Assembly (NCBI GenBank): GCA_013200995.1
Contig: CP053688.1
Coordinates: 2,542,001-2,606,000, forward strand
Source: Arthrobacter citreus
Lineage (GTDB): Bacteria > Bacillota > Bacilli > Bacillales > Bacillaceae_G
Length of the DNA: 64,000 nt
Direction of reading: 5' to 3'
Shown here: one piece after another, positions 25,836 to 34,422 of the stretch
Numbering within the stretch: position 1 is the first letter of the stretch
Layout of the letters: each line of letters begins with the position of its first letter
Notes under the pieces: model-generated
Told to the model about the DNA's origin: nothing
Database searches by the model: none
What the model saw: only the letters and a program-made list of their open reading frames with translations
Program-made: the position numbers and the translations under genes

Positions 25836-26690
25836 TTGTAAATTTGTATTATTTACTTTTACAATTACACTTTGAATTCTTCTATTTTGAACTTCTTGAA
25901 TTGTGAAGGTTAAGTTTTTATATTGGAGTAATTCTCCATTTTGAGGAATATGTTTAAAACTTTCAAATAACCAGCCACCTAATGTTAAATATCGACTGGT
26001 AGGTTTTTTTATTTTGAACCTTTGAAAAAAACTGGATAATTCAATCGAGGCTTGGAATTGGTATTCATTGTCATTTATTTGGAAAAAATCATCATCCAAA
26101 TCGTCGAACTCATCCCTTATTTCACCAACTAGTTCTTCGATTATGTCTTCCATTGTTACGATTCCGGATGTACCTCCAAACTCATCAATTACAATTGCTA
26201 AATGTGCGTTTTGTTTTTGAAGAATTTTTAATACTATTGAAATTTTCATTGTTTCCATCACAAATATTGGCTCTCTAATCAGTTCATTAATTTTAACAGT
26301 TTGATTTTGAATTAATTGAGTTAAAAATTCCTTTTCAGAAATAACACCTACAATGTGATCGATATCGTGATCATATACTGGAATTCTCGAGTATCTCTCT
26401 TGCAAAAATATTCCATACACTACTTCCAAAGATTCATTTATGTCAATCGCAACAACATTTGTTCGAGGGGTTAAAATGTCGCTTACTTTTTTTTCTTTAA
26501 ATGTAATTGTTCTTAATAATAATTCATCTTCGTACAAATTAGACTGTTCACCATCGTTGCTAATCAAATGGCTCGGAGCTTGATTTTGCAGTTGAGCATT
26601 CTGATTATTGCTGCTAAAAAATAAACGTTCGATTAAGTTAAAAAAATTCAAAATTCCTTTACCCGAGGGAGCATCAGACAAGCACTTCAC
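25818..26690 (-). CDS. CBS-pair / CorC_HlyC domain protein without CNNM membrane domain
   Basis: The 290-residue frame holds a CBS pair (VSDILTPRTNVVAIDI; LAIVIDEFGGTSGIVTMEDIIEE) and a C-terminal CorC_HlyC domain (residues ~205-285, LGGWLFESF). Family members in Firmicutes normally carry four membrane helices of the CNNM (DUF21) domain first; here only a short FFNLIERLFF segment precedes the CBS pair, as in proteobacterial CorC. The role is likely linked to Mg2+/Co2+ handling. The start is uncertain: the GTG used has only a weak AGGGA site. The 3' end overlaps its terminator stem. Confidence 0.75.
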   Translation of the reverse strand: MKCLSDAPSGKGILNFFNLIERLFFSSNNQNAQLQNQAPSHLISNDGEQSNLYEDELLLRTITFKEKKVSDILTPRTNVVAIDINESLEVVYGIFLQERYSRIPVYDHDIDHIVGVISEKEFLTQLIQNQTVKINELIREPIFVMETMKISIVLKILQKQNAHLAIVIDEFGGTSGIVTMEDIIEELVGEIRDEFDDLDDDFFQINDNEYQFQASIELSSFFQRFKIKKPTSRYLTLGGWLFESFKHIPQNGELLQYKNLTFTIQEVQNRRIQSVIVKVNNTNLQSKLGS

Positions 26691-26776
26691 ATCCCTAATT
26701 AAAGATTTTAAACATTAACTATCGACAATCCTTTACAAATATTTATTTAATATGTATTCAAAACAGGAAATTTTAT

Positions 26777-26812
26777 GCAAAAAAAAGCCTCTTTCTTAAA
26801 ATAAGAAGAGGG
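26777..26812 (-). terminator. Orphan terminator-like hairpin
   Basis: CCTCTTCTTA and AAGAAAGAGG pair imperfectly and are followed on the minus strand by TTTTTTT. No protein gene lies between it and the yhdP terminator at 27018, so it may end a small RNA or be a remnant. Confidence 0.45.
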
Positions 26813-27017
26813 GGAAAATGAGGTATTGTACGAAACGATTAAAAAATAAGCTGATTGAAATAGTTAATATCCAACTATAACTAGAAGGTTCTCTCCTTAG
26901 AAAGAAATAGTACTTCTGCACAAATCAACTTTACAATCTTATTTTATACTAAATATAGACCAACTGGATTAGTAATATGTTAACGTTTTGTGAAACATTG
27001 TACAATGTACCTTAACT

Positions 27018-27061
27018 AAAAAAAGAAGGTATAAAGATTTAACTCTTTATCCTTCTTTTTT
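27018..27061. terminator. Bidirectional terminator after yhdP
   Basis: The long stem AAAAGAAGG / CCTTCTTTT is extended by ATAAAG / CTTTAT. T-runs occur in both directions. Confidence 0.85.
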
Positions 27062-27071
27062 ATTGATATTA

Positions 27072-28385
27072 TTATTTTGCTGCTTCTATAAATTCATTTT
27101 TTTTTATTTCAACAAGTTTTACTTGATGTGAATCTAATTCAACAACTTTAAATTCAAAGTCCTCAAATATAATCGATTCACCTTGTTGAATATCGTGGTT
27201 TTGAGTTAAAATCCAGCCACCAATTGTGTCAACATCATCTTCTACTACGTATAGTCCGAATAAGTCATTAATTTCAGTGATTAACACTTTTCCGTCTACA
27301 ATTTTATGAGAGTCTGAAATATGTTGAACAGCAGGCTTTTCATCATCGTCATATTCGTCACGAATTTCTCCAACAATCTCTTCAAGTATATCTTCCATTG
27401 TTAATAATCCAGCAGTTCCACCATATTCATCATACAATATTGCAAGCGGAATACGTTTCTTTTGCATTAACAATAATAAATCGTGAATTGCGATCGTTTC
27501 AATTACCTGAATTACTGGTCGGGTGTAGTTAGCGAAATCATATGATTTTTCTACTTCACCATCAAGATAACGGATAAAAAAGTCTTTAACATTTACCATA
27601 CCTAAAATATCATCTTTATCCTCACCAAAAACCGGGTAACGTGTATATTTTTCATTTTTAATTATTTCGATTTGTTCTTCAATTGGGTCTTCTGCATATA
27701 AACCGATAATTTCAGTACGAGGGACCATAATTTCTTTTGCAAGTCGGTTATCGAACTCAAAAATATTATTTAAATAATTATATTCAGCTTGATTAATTTC
27801 TCCGCTTTCAAAGCTTTCTGATAAAATAATTCGTAATTCTTCCTCAGTATGAACTTCTTCTGATTCTGATGCTGGCTTAATACCAAATAATCCTGTAAAA
27901 AATCTTGCAGAACCATTTAATACCCAAATAAATGGATAAGCTATTTTATAGAAAACAATAAGTGGAGTAGAAAGTATTAGTGTGAGTGATTCAGCTTTTT
28001 GAATAGCAAGCGTTTTTGGAGCTAGCTCACCAATTACAACGTGAATAAATGTCATAAATGAAAAAGCTAGAATAAACGAAATTGTTGTAGCAATTGTCCC
28101 GTTTAATCCAAGAAATTCTACTACTGGTTGTATAAGATGCTTAAACGTTGGCTCACCTTTAAAACCTAATCCTAAAGCTGTAACCGTAATACCTAATTGA
28201 CAAGCTGATAAATATTCATCCAAACTCGTCGTAACCTTTTTAGCAGCTACTGCACCTCGCTTTTTTTCAGCTACTAGTTGATCAATTCGACTTGATCTAA
28301 CTTTCACGATCGCAAACTCTGCTGCGACGAAAAAAGCTGTAAGTGCGATTAATACTGCAATCATAAACAAGTTAACTATGTCCAA
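27072..28385 (-). CDS. yhdP: CNNM/CorC family membrane protein YhdP (magnesium efflux type)
   Basis: The 437-residue protein has a CNNM (DUF21) domain with about four helices (residues 1-190; ALTAFFVAAEFAIVKVRSSR, SACQLGITVTALGLG, VIGELAPKTLAIQ), a CBS pair (MVPRTEIIGLY; ILYDEYGGTAGLLTMEDILEE), and a C-terminal CorC_HlyC domain (IGGWIL). YhdP-type proteins export or regulate Mg2+. The start is a TTG (MDIVNL matches family N-termini) and its AGGAGGTGA site lies 30 bases upstream, with a hairpin between. A MerR gene precedes it, as in B. subtilis, probably in one transcript. Confidence 0.88.
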   Translation of the reverse strand: MDIVNLFMIAVLIALTAFFVAAEFAIVKVRSSRIDQLVAEKKRGAVAAKKVTTSLDEYLSACQLGITVTALGLGFKGEPTFKHLIQPVVEFLGLNGTIATTISFILAFSFMTFIHVVIGELAPKTLAIQKAESLTLILSTPLIVFYKIAYPFIWVLNGSARFFTGLFGIKPASESEEVHTEEELRIILSESFESGEINQAEYNYLNNIFEFDNRLAKEIMVPRTEIIGLYAEDPIEEQIEIIKNEKYTRYPVFGEDKDDILGMVNVKDFFIRYLDGEVEKSYDFANYTRPVIQVIETIAIHDLLLLMQKKRIPLAILYDEYGGTAGLLTMEDILEEIVGEIRDEYDDDEKPAVQHISDSHKIVDGKVLITEINDLFGLYVVEDDVDTIGGWILTQNHDIQQGESIIFEDFEFKVVELDSHQVKLVEIKKNEFIEAAK

Positions 28386-28424
28386 TGACGAACTCGAGTT
28401 TTAATACTCGAGTATTCACCTCCT
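28386..28424 (-). promoter_or_regulatory. yhdP: Structured ribosome binding region of yhdP
   Basis: On the minus strand AGGAGGTGA is followed by AT, then ACTCGAGT-ATTAAA-ACTCGAGT, then six bases before the TTG. The 8-bp hairpin would bring the site within about eight bases of the start codon. The other frames here stop quickly. Confidence 0.65.
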
Positions 28425-28549
28425 GAGATTTTCAATCTACAAAAATATAAAAATATTATTTTACTTACTTAATAGATTACCATAATTTAGTAAAACATAC
28501 TTATTTTATAGCTTTAATAAATTGTTAAGTTTTAATATTAATTTAGTCA

Positions 28550-28966
28550 TTATTTTACAAAATGCTTTAATGTCTGAAATAACGGTGATGTATGATGTGA
28601 CAATGAATCTACTAAAGCATTTTTTTCACATTCATTCATACCCGAAATAACAGGAACTAACTGAGCTAATTTAGCTTCAAGCTCAATAATTTGATTTGAT
28701 ATTTGTTGAATTTGTTCAAAAACACAATTTTTTTGATTATAATTAGTTTGCAATAAATCTTTTATCTCTTCTAAGGATATTCTCATTTTCTTACAATGTT
28801 CAATAAATCTGAGAGTCTCAATTGCCTCTGTGGAATAATATCGATAATTAGATACAGATCGTTTTGCTTCTAGTAACCCTAATTTTGTATAATAATCAAT
28901 TGTTCTTTTTGAAACTTGAGCTATTTCAGCTAACTCTCCAATGCGATACTCGATCCCAAGTGACAA
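28550..28966 (-). CDS. MerR family transcriptional regulator
   Basis: The 138-residue regulator has the MerR winged helix at residues ~6-75 (YRIGELAEIAQVSKRTIDYY, then YRYYSTEAIETLRFIEHCKK) and a C-terminal dimerisation coil. One cysteine near residue 82 (KNCVF) and one near 113 (NECEK) could form an effector site, but this is not a copy of CueR. Its position before yhdP, as for yhdQ in B. subtilis, suggests it controls that gene. The TTG start is very close to its purine-rich site, so the exact start is uncertain. A consensus sigma-A promoter lies just upstream. Confidence 0.75.
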   Translation of the reverse strand: MSLGIEYRIGELAEIAQVSKRTIDYYTKLGLLEAKRSVSNYRYYSTEAIETLRFIEHCKKMRISLEEIKDLLQTNYNQKNCVFEQIQQISNQIIELEAKLAQLVPVISGMNECEKNALVDSLSHHTSPLFQTLKHFVK

Positions 28967-28992
28967 CCCTCCCCATTTTAAATAGTATTACT

Positions 28993-29021
28993 ATTATATA
29001 ATTTAGAAAGTATACAGTCAA
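28993..29021 (-). promoter_or_regulatory. Sigma-A promoter of the merR-yhdP transcript
   Basis: TTGACT and TATAAT are separated by 17 bases on the minus strand, about 30 bases before the merR start. Confidence 0.75.
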
Positions 29022-29270
29022 ACGTTACAGTTCGACGAAAAAAAGGATAAAAATACATATTATGATTGGTTTGTGAGTAATCTTTGTTGTTTTTTAAGAA
29101 AATTAGTTTGAGGTTTTCTCTGTGGGGTCTCAGGTTCCCCATATTTCCTATAAGAGTCAAGCATACTAAGTTGAACTAAACATATGAATACAACATTTAT
29201 AAGGAACAAGATAAAAATACAGTGAATTGAAAGTATTTTCTAGTAATTTATAAAAATAGGAGGTGTAATT

Positions 29271-30203
29271 TTGAAATTAAATGATCGAATAATACTAAAA
29301 GTTCCATTTTTGCAGTCTGCTGTATCTATTTCGCAAGTAAAAAAAGGATTTTCATTTGAAGAGAAATGGAAGGTTAAAAATGATTTAGGTGAAGAGTTGT
29401 TTATCAAAATTTATGATTTTGATCGTACTAGTCATGTTAAATTGCTTAATACATATTTAGAGAACTTTTATGAAATTGGTTCAATTATTCCTAAACCGAT
29501 TCATTTAATTGAGTTGAGTGAAGAAGCTCTCACAATACACGCTGTCGAGTCTGTTGATGGATTAGATGGTGAGGAATATTTACAAACGATCGCTAAGGAA
29601 CAACAGTATCAATTAGGTTTACAATCTGGAAAGGAATTACTTAAAATTCATTCATTAACAAATCCAAGTCAAAATCAATCTTGGGAAGATATCCGACTTG
29701 CTAAATTCAATCGATATGTCGATTTACTGAAGGAATCTACTATTTCATTTCCGGGACTCGATTTTGTTCTGTCCTTTGTTGAGGAAAACAGACACTTATT
29801 AAAAAATCGTCCTATTACATTTTTACATGATGATTTTCATCCAGCAAATTTACTTTTTAAAGATGGGCAACTAAAAGCGGTAATTGATTTTGATCGATTT
29901 GAATGGGGAGATCCTTATCATGATTTTCACAAAGTTGCTTTATTTACAAAAGATATAAGCATTCCGTTTGCAATTGGGCAAATTGATGGATATTTCTCGA
30001 ACAATCCCCCTGATGATTTTTGGACTTTGTACGCACTCTATGCTGCAATGATTATTCCGTCAGATATTATTTGGTCTTATAAGACAACACCTCATTTAAT
30101 TGATTCAATGTGGAAAAGAGTTCGAATGATATTAGATGATCATAGGAATTTTAATCAATCTATACCAGGTTGGTACAACGAAAAGAGTAGCCTTCATCGA
30201 TAA
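29271..30203 (+). CDS. Phosphotransferase enzyme family (APH-like kinase)
   Basis: The 310-residue protein has the APH/choline kinase core: catalytic loop FLHDDFHPANLLF (HDD..N, ~residue 190) and metal motif AVIDFDRFEWGDPYHDF. The N-terminal lobe has KWKVKNDLGEELFIKIY with the ATP lysine. Substrates in this family include aminoglycosides, macrolides, homoserine and fructosamines; none can be assigned. The start is TTG, seven bases after AGGAGGTG. A strong terminator follows, and the gene is convergent with an HD-GYP remnant. Confidence 0.8.
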   Translation: MKLNDRIILKVPFLQSAVSISQVKKGFSFEEKWKVKNDLGEELFIKIYDFDRTSHVKLLNTYLENFYEIGSIIPKPIHLIELSEEALTIHAVESVDGLDGEEYLQTIAKEQQYQLGLQSGKELLKIHSLTNPSQNQSWEDIRLAKFNRYVDLLKESTISFPGLDFVLSFVEENRHLLKNRPITFLHDDFHPANLLFKDGQLKAVIDFDRFEWGDPYHDFHKVALFTKDISIPFAIGQIDGYFSNNPPDDFWTLYALYAAMIIPSDIIWSYKTTPHLIDSMWKRVRMILDDHRNFNQSIPGWYNEKSSLHR

Positions 30204-30217
30204 GGCTACTCTTTTTG
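30182..30217 (+). terminator. Terminator of the phosphotransferase gene
   Basis: A 13-bp stem AAAGAGTAGCCTT / AAGGCTACTCTTT is followed by TTTGT. It overlaps the last codons. A similar hairpin occurs at 30421-30452. Confidence 0.85.
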
Positions 30218-30276
30218 TGTTGAAAAAATGAATTTATCAATTAATGTCCAACATGTTTTCATAATTATGCTTATTT

Positions 30277-30402
30277 ACTTATGAATCTGATATGAGTACG
30301 TATTTTTCATCATATTGCTCTTTTTTTAACTCATGAACCCTTTATGAGTTAAGAATTAGCCTCTTCTTCCTCTTTTTTTAACTCATAGACCCTTTATGAG
30401 TT
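30277..30402. repeat. Array of palindromic repeats (AACTCATGAACCCTTTATGAGTT family)
   Basis: Two near-identical 23-base imperfect palindromes lie at 30328-30350 and 30380-30402, and a degenerate third at 30277-30299, giving a spacing of about 52 bases. Each is the inverse complement of the cores at 713-850. The text TTTTTTTAACTCAT precedes both good copies. Confidence 0.75.
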
Positions 30403-30419
30403 GAAAATTGAGATCATAA

Positions 30420-30454
30420 AAAAGAGTAGCGTTCATTAAAAAGCTACTCTTTGT
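30420..30454 (-). terminator. Second GAGTAGC-type terminator
   Basis: A 10-bp stem AAAGAGTAGC / GCTACTCTTT closely resembles the terminator at 30182-30214, including the loop text TTCAT. It lies just beyond the stop of the HD-GYP remnant. Confidence 0.7.
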
Positions 30455-30652
30455 TCATTCACGAGAGTCAAATAAGCTAAGAAATACATCCGTAATCTTA
30501 GGTTCAAATTGGATTCCTTTATTCCTTTTTATTTCTTTTAAGCATTCTTCTACGGGCATTCCTTTCCAATATGAGCGATTTGAGTTCATATCATCATTAC
30601 TAACTGCTGCACTACCTCGAAAATGGTAGGGAAATAGTTCATGAAGTGGATT
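30455..30652 (-). pseudogene. C-terminal remnant of an HD-GYP phosphodiesterase gene
   Basis: A minus-strand frame of about 66 codons without a start reads NSNRSYWKGMPVEECLKEI then KRNKGIQFEPKITDVFL and ends with a stop. This is the tail of HD-GYP domain proteins (usual text: TSDRPYRKGMSVEEAL and GTQFDPEIVDVF). The frame is closed upstream by TAA and the catalytic HD and GYP motifs are missing. It is therefore a decayed fragment. HD-GYP enzymes degrade cyclic di-GMP. Confidence 0.75.
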
Positions 30653-30882
30653 AAAACGATTTATTTTTTATTTAGCATTCATATATATTAACTATTTACT
30701 TCTTCCGTTCAATAGCGCTCCTTTCATCACACTTAAAATTAAACCTACTCAAACTGATCATTTCATATAAGACTTATAATTTTTGTGAAAATTTTGTGAT
30801 TTTATTTCATTCTTTATTGACCAACGTATTACGGTAGTTTAAAGTTAGAATATTAAAAAAATAAGAAGTGAGGATGATTGTT

Positions 30883-31977
30883 ATGGAACGTGTTTTTAAT
30901 TTCTCTGCTGGTCCCTCTGTCTTACCGCTTCCAGTATTAGAAAAAGTACAAAAAGAGCTTGTTTCTTTTGGAAGTTCTGGAATGTCTGTTATGGAAATGA
31001 GTCATCGTTCTGCCGAATTTGAAGGAATTATTAAAAAATGTGAGAGCTTATTACGTGAAGTTTTAGAAATCCCAGCAAATTATAAAGTTTTATTTTTGCA
31101 AGGTGGAGCTTCGACTCAATTCTCAATGGTTCCACTTAACTTAATGAAAAAGTATAAAAAGGCTGCTTTTATCAATACGGGTTCTTGGTCTAAGAAAGCA
31201 ATATCAGAAGCAAAAAAATATGGTGAAGTTGAAGTGATCGGTTCTTCTGAGGCTAAAAATTTTTCATATATTCCTAATTTAGAAGCTTTAGATTTAAACG
31301 AACCATATGACTATGTACATATAACGTCGAATAACACAATTGAAGGGACAAAATACTCTACTTACCCTAATACAATTTCTCCACTAGTTGCAGATTTTTC
31401 TTCAAATATACTTTCCGAACCAATTGATGTCTCTAAATTCGGTTTAATCTATGCGGGTGCTCAAAAGAACATCGGCCCTGCAGGATTAACGATTGTTATT
31501 ATTCGAGATGATCTGATCGGTCATGCTGATAAAATTTGTCCAACAATGCTCGACTATAAAACACATGCGGAAGCATCTTCACTTTATAACACACCACCCA
31601 CATTCAGCATCTATGTAGCGCTGTTAGTTTTAGAATGGATAAAAGAATCTGGCGGATTAAATAGTATTCATCAAAATAACTTGTTAAAAGCTCAAGTATT
31701 ATATGATTTTATCGATCAATCTGACTTGTTCTCTTCTCCAATTGAAAAAGAGAGCAGATCGCTTATGAATATTCCCTTTACTTCGACTACTGATGAATTA
31801 AATAAACAATTTCTTGCTGAGGCAAATTCAGCTGGTTTTGTGAATCTTGAAGGTCATCGATCAGTAGGAGGTATGCGAGCTAGTATTTATAATGCGATGC
31901 CTTTAGAAGGTGTAGAGAAATTAGTTCAGTTTATGAATCGCTTTGAAAAGAAAATCGTAGAGGAGATAGTAAGATGA
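30883..31977 (+). CDS. serC: Phosphoserine aminotransferase SerC
   Basis: The 364-residue PLP enzyme begins MERVFNFSAGPSVLPLPVL. SSGMSVMEMSHRS, FLQGGASTQFSMVP and the lysine site YAGAQKNIGPAGLT are the SerC signatures. It makes phosphoserine from 3-phosphohydroxypyruvate, the second step of serine synthesis. The ATG at 30883 has GTGAGG nine bases upstream; the GTG at 30868 is part of that site. The stop overlaps serA by four bases, so the two steps are coupled. Confidence 0.93.
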   Translation: MERVFNFSAGPSVLPLPVLEKVQKELVSFGSSGMSVMEMSHRSAEFEGIIKKCESLLREVLEIPANYKVLFLQGGASTQFSMVPLNLMKKYKKAAFINTGSWSKKAISEAKKYGEVEVIGSSEAKNFSYIPNLEALDLNEPYDYVHITSNNTIEGTKYSTYPNTISPLVADFSSNILSEPIDVSKFGLIYAGAQKNIGPAGLTIVIIRDDLIGHADKICPTMLDYKTHAEASSLYNTPPTFSIYVALLVLEWIKESGGLNSIHQNNLLKAQVLYDFIDQSDLFSSPIEKESRSLMNIPFTSTTDELNKQFLAEANSAGFVNLEGHRSVGGMRASIYNAMPLEGVEKLVQFMNRFEKKIVEEIVR

Positions 31978-33134
31978 TAAAAATACAAACATTGAATAAT
32001 ATTTCTGAGCATGGTATTAAAGAATTTCCTTTAGATCATTATACGATTAACAATAATTTAAATGAACCTGATGGAATTTTATTAAGAAGCCATAGTATGC
32101 ATGAGATGATCATTCCAAATAGTGTAAAGGCAATCGCAAGGGCCGGAGCTGGCGTTAATAATATTCCAATAGATGAATGTACTTCAAGAGGAATTGTCGT
32201 ATTTAATACGCCTGGTGCAAATGCAAATGCAGTTAAAGAACTCGTTTTGACAAGTTTATTTCTTTCTTCTCGCCGAATTATTGAAGGGATTGAATGGACT
32301 CGTTCTTTATTTGGTGAAGAAAATGTTTCCAAAATTGTAGAAGCTGGTAAAAAAGAATTTGCTGGAGCAGAAATCGCAGGTAAGAAATTAGGGATTATTG
32401 GTTTGGGAGCAATTGGCGCACTTGTGGCAAATGATGCACTTGCATTAGATATGGAAGTATATGGTTATGACCCTTACATTTCTGTTGAAACAGCTTGGCG
32501 ATTATCTAGAAATGTACAGCGAATTGATAATTTGGAGCAAATTTTTTCAACATGTGATTATATAACAATTCATGTTCCACTTACAGCTGAAACAAAAGAA
32601 TTTGTAAATGAAAAGCTGTTATCAGTCGTAAAAAAAGGAGTTAAAATACTTAACTTTTCACGTTCTGAATTAGTGGAAGATACTGCGATCGAATATGCGC
32701 TAAATAATGGTACTGTAGGAGTTTATGTAACTGATTTCCCAAATGGAAAAGTAATCGGTATGAAAAATGTCATACCAATCCCTCATTTAGGAGCATCAAC
32801 AGCTGAATCAGAAGAGAACTGTGCGCGTATGGCTGCAAAACAACTAAAAAATTACTTAGAAACAGGTAACATAAAGAATTCAGTTAACTTCCCAAATGTG
32901 GAATTACCTTATACAGGGAAGAAACGAATTACGATTGCACATAAAAATATTCCTAATATGGTCGGACAAATTACTGGATTACTCGCAAAATATCATGTAA
33001 ACATCGCCGACATGCTAAACCGAAGTAAAGGTGCTTTTGCGTATACGATGATTGACCTTGATGATACATTCAATGAACCGGTCGAGCAATTATTAAAAGA
33101 AATTGAGGGCGTTATTTCGGTAAGAATCATCTAA
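31974..33134 (+). CDS. serA: Phosphoglycerate dehydrogenase SerA (short form)
   Basis: The 386-residue dehydrogenase has the Rossmann motif GLGAIGALVANDAL (~residues 139-152), the substrate arginine region NFSRSELVED and the catalytic histidine IPHLGASTAESEENC. A C-terminal ACT domain (residues ~318-386) may sense serine. It is shorter than the 525-residue B. subtilis SerA, which has an extra intervening domain. It oxidises 3-phosphoglycerate in the first step of serine synthesis and forms an operon with serC. Confidence 0.92.
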   Translation: MIKIQTLNNISEHGIKEFPLDHYTINNNLNEPDGILLRSHSMHEMIIPNSVKAIARAGAGVNNIPIDECTSRGIVVFNTPGANANAVKELVLTSLFLSSRRIIEGIEWTRSLFGEENVSKIVEAGKKEFAGAEIAGKKLGIIGLGAIGALVANDALALDMEVYGYDPYISVETAWRLSRNVQRIDNLEQIFSTCDYITIHVPLTAETKEFVNEKLLSVVKKGVKILNFSRSELVEDTAIEYALNNGTVGVYVTDFPNGKVIGMKNVIPIPHLGASTAESEENCARMAAKQLKNYLETGNIKNSVNFPNVELPYTGKKRITIAHKNIPNMVGQITGLLAKYHVNIADMLNRSKGAFAYTMIDLDDTFNEPVEQLLKEIEGVISVRII

Positions 33135-33142
33135 ATAGTAAT

Positions 33143-33180
33143 AAAACGGTAGGAGCAAATTTTGCCCTACCGCTTTTTAT
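33143..33180. terminator. Bidirectional terminator between serA and the thiolase gene
   Basis: CGGTAGG / CCTACCG with an inner GCAAA/TTTGC stem is followed by TTTTTATTT. Confidence 0.85.
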
Positions 33181-34371
33181 TTATTCGAAGCAATTTTCAA
33201 TAATTGTAGCAACACCTTCTCCGCCACCAATGCATAGTGTTGCTAGACCATATTGTGTTTCTCTTCTTTTCATCTCATGAATCAATGTAACTAGTATTCT
33301 AGTTCCACTCGCACCAATTGGATGACCTAATGCAATCGCTCCACCATTCACATTGACAATCGTATCATCAAATCCGCATTCCTTCAACACAGAAAGCGAT
33401 TGCACTGCAAATGCTTCGTTTGCTTCAATTAAGCCAATATCACTTAATTCGATTGATGATTTTTCAATTGCTTTTTTAGCTGCAAAGGCTGCTCCAATTC
33501 CCATAATACTAGGATCAACGCCTGCACTACTATTCGCATTAATTTTTACTAACGGTTTAATTCCAAGTTCTCTTGCTTTACTTTCACTCATCAATATAAC
33601 AGCAGCTGCGCCATCATTTATTCCAGAAGCATTTGCCGCTGTAACTGTTCCATTTTTATCGAAAGCCGGTCTTAATGTTGAAATTTTCTCTACTGTCGCA
33701 CCAAATTTAGGATACTCATCTTCTTTAAAAATGATTGGATCCTTCTTTCGTTGTGGTATTTCAATTGCAACAATTTCATCTTCAAATTTACCAGCCTTAA
33801 TCGCCATTTCAGCTTTTTGTTGACTATTTACCGAAAACTCATCTTGCTTTTCTCTAGAAACTTCATAGCGAACCGCTAAGTTTTCAGCAGTGTTTCCCAT
33901 GTGATAGTCATTAAATGCACACCAAAGTCCGTCTGCAATCATACTATCAACAATTTTCTGATTACCCATTCTATAGCCATCTCTTGCACCTTTTAGCAGA
34001 TATGGAGCTTGACTCATGTTCTCCATACCGCCAGCAACGATAATATCAGCATCTCCTGCTAAAATCGCTTGAGTTGCCAAATGGACTGATTTTAAACCTG
34101 AACCACAAACTTTATTTATTGTCGTTGCAGAGACAGTATTTGGTAGTCCCGCCTTTAAAGCTGACTGCCTTGCTGGATTTTGGCCTAAACCAGCCTGTAG
34201 GACATTTCCCATGATTACTTCATCAACCTGATTCTCTTGTAAACCCGCTCTTTTAATCGCTTCTTTAATCACTTTAGCACCTAGTTCTACTGCACTTACA
34301 TCTTTCAATGTACCACTAAAATTTCCAATTGCAGTTCTAACAGCGCTAACGATTACAACATTCTCACGCAT
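33181..34371 (-). CDS. Acetyl-CoA C-acetyltransferase (thiolase)
   Basis: The 396-residue thiolase has the acyl-enzyme cysteine in [14 protein letters not shown] (~residue 88), the [12 protein letters not shown] loop, the [17 protein letters not shown] histidine motif and the C-terminal cysteine in [11 protein letters not shown]. It splits acetoacetyl-CoA to two acetyl-CoA, the last step of 3-hydroxybutyrate and acetoacetate use. It is the final gene of the minus-strand cluster, 51 bases after the sigma-54 activator. AAAGGGGGAAATAAA precedes the start. Confidence 0.92.
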   Translation of the reverse strand: MRENVVIVSAVRTAIGNFSGTLKDVSAVELGAKVIKEAIKRAGLQENQVDEVIMGNVLQAGLGQNPARQSALKAGLPNTVSATTINKVCGSGLKSVHLATQAILAGDADIIVAGGMENMSQAPYLLKGARDGYRMGNQKIVDSMIADGLWCAFNDYHMGNTAENLAVRYEVSREKQDEFSVNSQQKAEMAIKAGKFEDEIVAIEIPQRKKDPIIFKEDEYPKFGATVEKISTLRPAFDKNGTVTAANASGINDGAAAVILMSESKARELGIKPLVKINANSSAGVDPSIMGIGAAFAAKKAIEKSSIELSDIGLIEANEAFAVQSLSVLKECGFDDTIVNVNGGAIALGHPIGASGTRILVTLIHEMKRRETQYGLATLCIGGGEGVATIIENCFE

Positions 34372-34422
34372 TTTATTTCCCCCTTTTATTTTATCCTTTT
34401 GAACTAAACCACCTTTAACGAA

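Noticed and set aside
28978..29160. Minus-strand 60-codon frame upstream of the merR gene
   Set aside because: It covers the consensus promoter region, has no ribosome binding site and no recognisable features.
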